A stretch of DNA of 9,246 nucleotides from Bacteroidota bacterium (GTDB lineage Bacteria; Bacteroidota; Bacteroidia; Sphingobacteriales; Sphingobacteriaceae). The notes beneath the pieces were generated by a model. The model did no database searches. It had not been told where the DNA came from and worked only from the letters and a program-made list of their open reading frames with translations. The position numbers and the translations under genes are program-made. Below are positions 1 through 5,777 of the stretch, piece after piece. The stretch covers positions 1 to 9,246 of the forward strand of contig JABDEQ010000059.1 of NCBI GenBank assembly GCA_013286985.1, in the 5' to 3' direction. Each line of letters begins with the position of its first letter. Positions within the stretch are counted from its first letter, which is position 1.

Positions 1-838
1 CAGTTTGCAGGATATCGTTCCAGTCAACATGATCCGAAATAAAGAGCGTGTCGCGGTTATTCACCTGCAAATTCTTCCACCCGGATGCAAACAAACGGGT
101 AACACCAGTTGCCCTCAGGTAACTGTCAAAAGTAAAAGGCGGCACTATATAAACAAACTCGTCCTGGTTTTTCATCAGCTTACGGCTATAAATCTGGCAC
201 TTACCCGGCGCATACCCCATTTTTTCGTAAATAGCATTAATAGGCATTATGCGATGATGTATTAATAACTTTTTTTGCGGTGCATAAGTATTAATCAAAT
301 TAATTAACCGCTGACTTTTGCCCAAACCATAAGCACCCAATAATATATTGGTCTTTATTTCATTGATTTTTTTTATCTCACTAACCGGATCTGGATGTAA
401 AACTGCCGGATCAGCAAAGGTGCTTTCTGTTATCAGCACGTCTGTAGTTACCCATTCAATTGGTTCACAGGTAGCGTCTGGCTGCAACTTATAATCACCT
501 GTATACAAATACTTCATGCCTCCATACTCCATCAATATTTGTGCTGAGCCAAGCATATGCCCTGCCGCAATAAGCGTTACAGTGACGTTGCCTATATTAA
601 ACGGAGTATTATATCCTATTACGTTAAAAGTCTGCGCTGCGTTTTTTCCATAACGCAATAACATAAAAGCTTTTGTGGCTTCGGTTAAATACACGGTATT
701 GTTGCCCGTTATGGCATGGTCTGCATGTGCATGCGAGATAACCGCCCTATCTACAGGTTGTTTTGGGTCGATGTAAAAGTCACCATATTTACAGTAAAGC
801 CCGTTGGCGTTAAATGAAACAAAATCGTCAATTATCAT
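1..838 (-). CDS. Ligase-associated MBL-fold DNA exonuclease (3' end cut by window edge)
   Basis: The reading frame is open from ATG at 836-838 to the left edge, giving 279 residues; the family usually has about 330-350, so the C-terminal part is missing. It is a metallo-beta-lactamase-fold protein of the beta-CASP-like exonuclease group (ligase-associated DNA exonuclease, TIGR04122 type). Visible metal-site motifs are SHAHADH (35-41), AAGHMLGSAQ with His94, YTGDYK with Asp115, and FISDHVDW with His270. The GAYGLGKSQRL stretch (168-178) is also typical. Family members usually sit beside an ATP-dependent DNA ligase and a helicase and are thought to act in DNA repair; the ligase would lie off the left edge. 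The gene starts 66 bases after coaE. A weak upstream promoter is possible (TTG at 917-919, 17 bases, then CAATTTTG at 892-899, one mismatch to TAnnTTTG). The family call is firm; the substrate is inferred. Confidence 0.88.
   Translation of the reverse strand, partial: MIIDDFVSFNANGLYCKYGDFYIDPKQPVDRAVISHAHADHAITGNNTVYLTEATKAFMLLRYGKNAAQTFNVIGYNTPFNIGNVTVTLIAAGHMLGSAQILMEYGGMKYLYTGDYKLQPDATCEPIEWVTTDVLITESTFADPAVLHPDPVSEIKKINEIKTNILLGAYGLGKSQRLINLINTYAPQKKLLIHHRIMPINAIYEKMGYAPGKCQIYSRKLMKNQDEFVYIVPPFTFDSYLRATGVTRLFASGWKNLQVNNRDTLFISDHVDWNDILQT
127..157 (-). promoter_or_regulatory. Candidate internal Bacteroidota promoter inside the exonuclease gene
   Basis: Read on the minus strand, TTTG (154-157) is followed by a 19-base spacer and TACTTTTG (127-134), a full match to the TTTG/TAnnTTTG promoter form. 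It lies inside the exonuclease coding sequence and would transcribe toward the gene off the left edge. The -7 octamer is the same as in the two promoters at 5548-5579 and 5702-5732. Chance occurrence in coding sequence is quite possible. Confidence 0.3.
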
Positions 839-904
839 TATTTTATGGAGTCATTAATCAACTGGCCGATATCATGCAGAAGATGATTAATCAAAATTGC
901 CTTA

Positions 905-1507
905 TTAACCTATCGACAAGCCTAAAGACCTAAAATGGCTGTCTAAATTTAAAACTTGTGGTATTACTAACTGGCTTTCATCATTTTTAATGATGTGATC
1001 AGCCATTTGAGATTTTTTTTCTTCGGAGAACTGATGTGCGTTTCTGCCCTCTACTTCCACTCTTGATAACCCATCGCGCTTCATCACACGCCCTATCCGC
1101 ATTTCTAAAGGTGCCTGTACCATTATGCTGTAATCGCACATTTTGTACGAATCGCTTTCAAATAACAAAGCAGCTTCCTTTAAAATATAAGGTGTATTAT
1201 TAAATTCCTTCACCCAAACATCAAACGCCCTGAAGGTAGCCGGATGAACAAGTGAGTTTAATTTGGCAAGCTTTTCCTCATCATTAAATACAATACCGGC
1301 AATATACTTCCGGTTTAAAGTACCGTCTTCAAAATATGATGATTTGCCGAAGGCTGATTTTAGTTCATCTACCAGAATGACATCATCTTTCATTACCTTT
1401 TTAGCTGCATCGTCAGCATAAAAAACCGGGATACCCAGTACTCCAAACACTTTGCTTACAGTGGTTTTACCACCGCCCATATTACCGGTTATACCTATTT
1501 TGAGCAT
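905..1507 (-). CDS. coaE: Dephospho-CoA kinase
   Basis: This 200-residue protein has the usual length for dephospho-CoA kinase, which uses ATP to phosphorylate the ribose 3'-hydroxyl of dephospho-CoA in the last step of coenzyme A synthesis in the cytoplasm. The P-loop is GNMGGGKT (8-15). Asp32 and Asp33 in YADDAAKKV match the conserved acidic substrate-site motif, LVHP (86-89) matches the conserved HP motif, and LLFES (114-118) the conserved loop. RVMKRDGLSR (140-149) is the lid region with conserved arginines. The ATG (1505-1507) shares one base with the ybbR stop codon (TAATG), so the two are probably translationally coupled. A variation is Asn-Met in the P-loop (GNMGGGKT), where many family members have Gly-Ile and Ser. 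Confidence in the function is high. Confidence 0.96.
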   Translation of the reverse strand: MLKIGITGNMGGGKTTVSKVFGVLGIPVFYADDAAKKVMKDDVILVDELKSAFGKSSYFEDGTLNRKYIAGIVFNDEEKLAKLNSLVHPATFRAFDVWVKEFNNTPYILKEAALLFESDSYKMCDYSIMVQAPLEMRIGRVMKRDGLSRVEVEGRNAHQFSEEKKSQMADHIIKNDESQLVIPQVLNLDSHFRSLGLSIG

Positions 1508-2454
1508 TATTTGCGTACAATAAAATCAATATTGGCCGGTTCAATTTTTACCAGCTTGCAGTATACCGGCATTTTTGACACTGCCACAGGCAATACCTTG
1601 TAGCCCTGATTACGCCATAAATCCAAATTGGCTGTTGCTTCAAAAAAGTCCTCATCGGTTTCTGCATACCTGCTTAATGAAACCATAAAGGTAATCTTAA
1701 CTTTCTGCGGAAATATCTTGACATCATCATAATTATGATTATTAATTAAGCTAACCGGTATAAACAAGGTTTTTTCGGTAAACTCATCAACAGGAATATT
1801 TACCTGCACCGTTTTGGGGTAAATGCTCATATTGCCTTCACGCACGTGCTGCAGGCTTAATTCGGTAGTCTGCGTTTCGCTAAGACTATCTAATTTTAAA
1901 GTATCCGACGGCCATTCGGTTAATTTATCAATTATGTTGGCCGGGCCATTTACAATTACATAACCGGGCCTGATAGTTATATTGTTAGATTGGTCGTATT
2001 GTTTTTTATACTTTATAGATGTGATCAATTTAATAGGCACTCTTTTTACTTTCCTGTTCGAGAAGTCAAAATATAAAGTATCAGGAATAAAGCCTGTTAT
2101 TTGCCTGCCAACTTCCCTTTTATTATTAATCTCATCTAATTGGGAACTTAATACGATATAGCTTTTGTTTTCGAGCGTATTCAGATCGACGGTAAAGGAT
2201 TTTACCTGGTTGTTCATTTTAGAAAACAACATTTCCCAGCCGCTCCCTGTAACATTAACATTTACCGTATCTGATTGCAACGAGTGGAAAGCTCTTCTTT
2301 GCGGCGTATTTTTAAAATTGAGGGCCTCTTTAAGGGTATAATTATGAGGATTAGACAATACGCTAAATATCCACGCACAAATGGCCAGCACCAGGCATGT
2401 AAAAAATGCAGATGCCCGTCTCCTTTCTGTTGCAGATAATTTGATTATTGCCAT
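1507..2454 (-). CDS. YbbR-like domain membrane protein
   Basis: This 315-residue protein has a short basic N-terminus, one transmembrane helix (about 16-34, rich in Phe, Leu, Ala and Trp), and a long beta-rich extracytoplasmic part. At least two YbbR-like units are visible: one around 60-140 and one around 140-225 containing the motif YVIVNGPANIIDKL (165-178) followed by DTLKLDSLS. The remaining 225-315 may be a further degenerate unit. In Firmicutes the YbbR protein CdaR regulates the diadenylate cyclase CdaA; the role in Bacteroidota is not known to me, and no cyclase gene is in this window. The gene lies between yajC and coaE, an arrangement I recognise from other Bacteroidota, and its stop overlaps the coaE start by one base. 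The domain call is good; the function is open. Confidence 0.85.
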   Translation of the reverse strand: MAIIKLSATERRRASAFFTCLVLAICAWIFSVLSNPHNYTLKEALNFKNTPQRRAFHSLQSDTVNVNVTGSGWEMLFSKMNNQVKSFTVDLNTLENKSYIVLSSQLDEINNKREVGRQITGFIPDTLYFDFSNRKVKRVPIKLITSIKYKKQYDQSNNITIRPGYVIVNGPANIIDKLTEWPSDTLKLDSLSETQTTELSLQHVREGNMSIYPKTVQVNIPVDEFTEKTLFIPVSLINNHNYDDVKIFPQKVKITFMVSLSRYAETDEDFFEATANLDLWRNQGYKVLPVAVSKMPVYCKLVKIEPANIDFIVRK

Positions 2455-2464
2455 AGTAAAGATG

Positions 2465-2521
2465 AAAGCTAAAAGCCGAAGGCATAAAGCATTACGCCTT
2501 GTGCAATCAACTTTTAGCTTT
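2465..2521. repeat. Long nested hairpin between yajC and ybbR
   Basis: AAAGCTAAAAG (2465-2475) and CTTTTAGCTTT (2511-2521) form a perfect 11-base-pair inverted repeat. Inside it AAGGC (2479-2483) pairs with GCCTT (2496-2500) around a 12-base loop. On the plus strand the outer stem runs into a T-rich tract (2519-2531), but no plus-strand gene precedes it. On the minus strand, where yajC and ybbR are transcribed, no T tract follows, so it is unlikely to stop ybbR transcription. It resembles a dispersed palindromic intergenic repeat or an mRNA processing hairpin. No second copy is visible in the window. Confidence 0.6.
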
Positions 2522-2569
2522 TAATTTTTTTAAGCGTTTCCTGGCTTAATGCTTTGAGCTTTTGGTTCA

Positions 2570-2893
2570 CTAAGCTTTTGCAGCAACCGGAGGCGTATTT
2601 AATGCCTTTGACGCTTCAAGAGATATAGCTGATTTATCAAAGCGGATTTTACCGTTATCAACTTCAACCAAAAAGGTGGTTTCGTTCATATCGGCAATGC
2701 GGCCATGAATACCGGCAGTTGTAACTACCTTATCACCTTTTTTAAGCTCATTTACATATTTCTTTTGATCCTTTTGTTTTTTGGTTTGAGGTCTGATCAT
2801 GAAGAAATAAAATACGATGATTATTAAACCTAAAGGCAGCATTTGCTGTAAACCAAAACCTGAAGAAGCTTGTAATAAAATAGTTGCTATCAT
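2570..2893 (-). CDS. yajC: Preprotein translocase accessory subunit YajC
   Basis: This 107-residue protein has the family's normal length and layout: a short outside N-terminus, one transmembrane helix (about 16-33, PLGLIIIVFYFFMI), the family motif IRPQ (33-36) followed by a Lys/Gln-rich stretch, and a cytoplasmic beta domain with LKKGDKVVTTAGIHGRI (50-66). YajC associates with SecDF and the SecYEG translocon at the inner membrane and assists protein export without being the channel. The stop is TAG (2570-2572). The DUF1573 lipoprotein gene ends 11 bases upstream, so the two are almost certainly co-transcribed. The 115-base gap to ybbR downstream holds the hairpin at 2465-2521. Nothing in the protein itself is unusual. 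Confidence 0.95.
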   Translation of the reverse strand: MIATILLQASSGFGLQQMLPLGLIIIVFYFFMIRPQTKKQKDQKKYVNELKKGDKVVTTAGIHGRIADMNETTFLVEVDNGKIRFDKSAISLEASKALNTPPVAAKA

Positions 2894-2904
2894 TTTAAAT
2901 TATA

Positions 2905-3342
2905 TTATTTTGAAACGTTTGGTACTATTTCGCCAATTAAATGAACCTTGTTTTGGGCAGGGTTGGTGTTGGCGGTAATAGTTATCATTTTATCTTGTAA
3001 ACCCATTTTACCAGCACTGTTAAACGTAACGTTTATGGCTGCGCTTTCGCCTGGTTTTATAGGTGTATTTGGCCATACGGGTTTAGTACAACCACACGTA
3101 GCCACTGCATCCGTAATAATTAGTGGCGATTTACCGGTATTAGTAAACTTAAAATCATAAGTCACCTTGTCGCCCGATTTTATTTTACCAAAATCATGTA
3201 TATCCTTATCAAACTTCATTACCGGTGCATCCGCTGCATTAGCCGTGGTTGAGTTATCAGCAGTATTGCCACCCTGATTTGACTGGTTGCAGGCTACCAT
3301 TAACATGCTTGCCGCAATTAGGCTTAAGAATAGTTTTTTCAT
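2905..3342 (-). CDS. DUF1573 lipoprotein
   Basis: This 145-residue protein begins with a lipoprotein signal peptide whose lipobox MVAC places the lipidated cysteine at residue 18. A low-complexity Asn/Thr/Ser/Ala linker (19-40) follows. The rest is a DUF1573 domain, an immunoglobulin-like fold, with the hallmark HDFGKIKSGDKV (49-60), FKFTNTGKSPLIITD (64-78) and the CGCT motif (83-86). It is therefore expected to be anchored in a membrane facing the periplasm or the cell surface. The residues just after the lipid cysteine (NQSNQGG) are not acidic and do not resemble the known acidic surface-export signals of Bacteroidota, so periplasmic placement is a reasonable inference. The gene lies between nusB (79 bases) and yajC (11 bases). 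The molecular role of DUF1573 is not established to my knowledge. Confidence 0.9.
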   Translation of the reverse strand: MKKLFLSLIAASMLMVACNQSNQGGNTADNSTTANAADAPVMKFDKDIHDFGKIKSGDKVTYDFKFTNTGKSPLIITDAVATCGCTKPVWPNTPIKPGESAAINVTFNSAGKMGLQDKMITITANTNPAQNKVHLIGEIVPNVSK

Positions 3343-3371
3343 TGTGTTAAATTGATTCCAATAGTATAAAC

Positions 3372-3408
3372 TATCGCGACAGGCTTTTATTATTCAACCT
3401 TATCGCGA
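3372..3408. repeat. TATCGCGA direct repeat with hairpin potential in the nusB-DUF1573 gap
   Basis: TATCGCGA occurs at 3372-3379 and 3401-3408. The core TCGCGA is self-complementary, so the two copies can pair; AGG (3381-3383) and CCT (3398-3400) add three pairs after a small internal mismatch. A run of nine T follows on the plus strand (3410-3418). On the minus strand, the direction of the local genes, no T tract follows, so it is not a typical terminator for nusB. It could be a paired operator or an RNA element ahead of the DUF1573 gene. A poor -7-like TACTATTG (3359-3366) lies nearby. Confidence 0.35.
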
Positions 3409-3421
3409 GTTTTTTTTTGCT

Positions 3422-4369
3422 TTATTCTATTAATCCCCGGCCCGTTTTCTTCACTTTATTCTCGGCTTTTAATTCAAATAAAATTTTATCTAAAATACCG
3501 TTTATAAATGAATTACTCTTTGGCGTGCTAAACTCCTTTGATATTTCAAGATACTCGTTAATGGTAACCTTAACCGGAATAGAACTAAAATTAACAAATT
3601 CAACAATGGCCATTTTCATTAACAAAGTATCCATCATTGCAATACGATCAGGCTCCCAGTTCTGCGTTTTCTTACCGATGAGCTCCTGGTAATCATTATT
3701 AAACCTGATGCTTTGCTCAAACAAATTAACAATAAACTCCCTATCTTCTTCCCAATTTGCAGTAACCTCGGCCAGCTTATTTAATTCAAACTCATCATGT
3801 GCAAAGTTCTTGAATGTTTTGGCTATCAACGCCTGTAATACATCTTTATCAACCGGCCAGTAAATAAACATATCTTCAAAAACCTGTTCGGCTATTGATG
3901 ATTTTAAAATCACCTTTTTGAAAATAAATTTGATGATATCCTTATCCGTCTGAATAGTATCACCTGTTTTTTTCAGATATTCTTTATAATCGTCAGAATT
4001 TTTAAGGATAATAAATAATGATTTGATTAATTCGGGTTCAAAATCCCAGGCAACTTTGTATTTTTTTAAGCCGGTCAAAAACTCTTTATTTTTTTGAAGC
4101 GACAGCACAAATCTATTGCTCAGTATTTTAACGTCGGCGTTAAGATCTTCTTCGGTAGGCAGGTGTTTATTTGCCCTTTCTTCGGCATCATTTGCGGCAT
4201 ATGCAGCAATCTCTGAAATTAACGAGAGCATCCAGATATACATTTCGTATACCTTGTCAATACTTTGCAGCAGATTTTTTTCATGCTGCCTGATGTCGCC
4301 ACTGTTTGATTGGTGATAAGCGTATAACGACTGTAAAACTTTTACCCTTAGGTGTCTGCGATTTAACAT
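3422..4369 (-). CDS. nusB: Transcription antitermination factor NusB (long Bacteroidota form)
   Basis: NusB with S10 (NusE) binds boxA RNA and supports rRNA antitermination. This protein has 315 residues against about 140 in E. coli. The NusB start is clear in RRHLRVKVLQSLYAY (4-18), the Arg-rich RNA-binding helix, and the canonical C-terminal part is residues 209-300: W238EPDR (238-242), then KMAIVEFV and VKVTINEYLEISKEF (266-280), ending SNSFINGILDKI (285-296). The middle holds roughly 160 extra residues with two further copies of the F-L-W-D pattern of the canonical segment: 79-111 and 142-174 match 209-241 without gaps from Asp to Trp. Long NusB proteins are known in Bacteroidota. The ATG at 4367-4369 lies 60 bases after the dehydrogenase; no strong promoter is seen, so co-transcription is likely. 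Confidence 0.93.
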   Translation of the reverse strand: MLNRRHLRVKVLQSLYAYHQSNSGDIRQHEKNLLQSIDKVYEMYIWMLSLISEIAAYAANDAEERANKHLPTEEDLNADVKILSNRFVLSLQKNKEFLTGLKKYKVAWDFEPELIKSLFIILKNSDDYKEYLKKTGDTIQTDKDIIKFIFKKVILKSSIAEQVFEDMFIYWPVDKDVLQALIAKTFKNFAHDEFELNKLAEVTANWEEDREFIVNLFEQSIRFNNDYQELIGKKTQNWEPDRIAMMDTLLMKMAIVEFVNFSSIPVKVTINEYLEISKEFSTPKSNSFINGILDKILFELKAENKVKKTGRGLIE

Positions 4370-4429
4370 TTGTAAGAACGATTTTGAATCCGTTTGCTTT
4401 CACAAACAGATCTTTATTTATTATTTAAA

Positions 4430-5515
4430 TTAGTAGGTTGATTTCACTTTTTTAATATCTGAAATGCGTTTTTCAGCAATTTTGTTTGCAGCAACAATAG
4501 TTGAAATATTTTCGGCTTTTGAAAGTCTTAAAACATTCCGTGTAGCCTCATAAATATTTTCAGTTAATTGCATGGTGCGTTTTTTGCTAAAACCCATCAA
4601 TTCAGAGTAACAATTTATTATTCCGCCGGCATTAATCACATAGTCGGGAGCAAACAAAACGCCTTTTTCAAGCAACATTTGTCCGTGTACTTCCTCATCC
4701 TCCAACTGATTATTAGCCGAGCCCGCAATAATACCGCACTTCAATTTTTTTATAGTTTGGGTATTTACAGTAGCACCCAAAGCACATGGAGCATAAATAT
4801 CGGCATCAATATCAAAAATACTATTTGTTGATACCGCCTCTGCACCGTACTTTTTTGCTACCTGTCCCAATAATTCATCATTAATATCGCTGATATAAAC
4901 TTTTGCATTTTCGTCACGCAGCAGTTTTACCAGGTTTTCGCCCACATGACCTATCCCCTGCACAATAATTGTTTTTCCGGTTAGGGTATCATTGCCATAT
5001 AGCTCCTTCACACAGGCCTTTATCCCCATAAAAACACCAAGCGCTGCAATTGGTGTGGGATCGCCGCTGCCACCTATACTTTCTGGTACACCCATTACAT
5101 GCTGTGTTTCCATTTTGATGTATTCCATATCCTTCGGATTGGTACCTACATCAACAGCCGTAATAAATTCACCATTAAGATTTTTTATAAAACGACCGAA
5201 CTTACGTAACAAAGCTTCCGTTTTGTCTTTTCTCGAATCGCCTATAATAACCGCTTTGCCACCACCCAGGTTAAGCCCGGCAATTGCCGATTTATAATTC
5301 ATGCTTTTTGACAGGCGCAAAACATCGTGCAAAGCATCTGTTTCGTTTCTGTATGCCCACATGCGGGTTCCGCCTAACGCAGGCCCTAATGTGGTATCAT
5401 GTATAGCTATTATTGCTTTTAAACCCGTATCCGGATCGCTACAAAAAACAACCTTCTTGTGCCCGAAAGTCTCAAGCTGATTGAAGATAGAATCGTCGGG
5501 GTTTAGTGTCGGCAT
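4430..5515 (-). CDS. Leucine/valine/phenylalanine-type amino-acid dehydrogenase, probably leucine dehydrogenase
   Basis: It is an NAD-linked enzyme that oxidatively deaminates a branched-chain amino acid to its 2-oxo acid and ammonia. From the start at 5513-5515 it has 361 residues, close to the 365 or so of Bacillus leucine dehydrogenases. Motifs in order are LGPALGGTR (43-51), MNYKSA with Lys75, GLNLGGGKAV with catalytic Lys87 (80-89), VDVG with Asp122, the Rossmann loop GIGHVG (187-192) with Asp210 at the end of strand two favouring NAD over NADP, AGSANNQL (264-271) and YVINAGGIIN (292-301). A longer frame opens at 5578, but a full promoter motif (5548-5579) lies within that extension and would start transcription near 5541, so the shorter start is preferred. 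Leucine against valine or phenylalanine preference cannot be settled by eye. It heads the minus-strand series. Confidence 0.92.
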   Translation of the reverse strand: MPTLNPDDSIFNQLETFGHKKVVFCSDPDTGLKAIIAIHDTTLGPALGGTRMWAYRNETDALHDVLRLSKSMNYKSAIAGLNLGGGKAVIIGDSRKDKTEALLRKFGRFIKNLNGEFITAVDVGTNPKDMEYIKMETQHVMGVPESIGGSGDPTPIAALGVFMGIKACVKELYGNDTLTGKTIIVQGIGHVGENLVKLLRDENAKVYISDINDELLGQVAKKYGAEAVSTNSIFDIDADIYAPCALGATVNTQTIKKLKCGIIAGSANNQLEDEEVHGQMLLEKGVLFAPDYVINAGGIINCYSELMGFSKKRTMQLTENIYEATRNVLRLSKAENISTIVAANKIAEKRISDIKKVKSTY

Positions 5516-5547
5516 TAGCAACTGTAAAATATATTTTTGGGCTGCGA

Positions 5548-5579
5548 CAAAAGTAGTTGTTTTTTTTGGTTGTGGCAAA
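5548..5579 (-). promoter_or_regulatory. Promoter of the amino-acid dehydrogenase gene
   Basis: On the minus strand, TTTG (5576-5579) is followed by a 20-base spacer and TACTTTTG (5548-5555), a full match to the Bacteroidota primary-sigma promoter (TTTG and TAnnTTTG). The expected transcription start near 5541 leaves a leader of about 26 bases before the ATG at 5513-5515. It excludes translation from the longer in-frame ATG at 5578 for transcripts made from this promoter. Confidence 0.75.
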
Positions 5580-5701
5580 GCGAATTGTTTTAATTAGCGA
5601 AACGCCGGATCAAAGATTAATAAGCACCTCAAATTAAAATGCCGATACTGTTAAAAAACGGTAAACTTTACGGTACAGCTACTATTCGTTTAAATGACGG
5701 C

Positions 5702-5732
5702 TTGAAATTTCAATTTCATTAGCCTACTTTTG
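5702..5732 (+). promoter_or_regulatory. Promoter of the ABC exporter gene
   Basis: TTG (5702-5704), a 20-base spacer and TACTTTTG (5725-5732) match the Bacteroidota promoter form in full. The expected transcription start is near 5739, leaving about 39 bases before the ATG at 5778. The last three bases of the -7 box are the TTG that opens the longest reading frame, so that TTG cannot be the start codon of a transcript made here. It faces away from the dehydrogenase promoter with about 120 bases between the two -33 elements. Confidence 0.72.
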
Positions 5733-5777
5733 AGCTCTCAGGCTGTACTGACTTCCCGACTTTCGGACTATCAACAC

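Noticed and set aside
851..893. ATTAATCA repeats and the palindrome TGATTAATCA (884-893) between coaE and the exonuclease gene, considered as an operator or hairpin.
   Set aside because: AT-only words of this kind are expected by chance, the stem would be weak, and no second copy lies near another start.
4390..4409. Small GTTTG/CAAAC hairpin and a TCTGTTTG -7-like box ahead of nusB.
   Set aside because: Five-base stem, no TTG at the right distance and a mismatch in the -7 box; transcription from the dehydrogenase promoter is the simpler explanation.
5605..5680. GTAAACTTTAC palindrome and nearby CGGTA repeats in the divergent region, considered as a regulator binding site.
   Set aside because: Only five pairs per arm and no matching second site; not enough to call an operator.
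5639..5722. A 27-codon plus-strand ORF (begins MPILLKNGKLYG) in the divergent promoter region, ending three bases before the -7 box of the ABC promoter.
   Set aside because: No promoter upstream in that direction, it spans the -33 element of the exporter promoter, and I recognise no family. A chance ORF or leader-peptide remnant is possible, but nothing supports translation.
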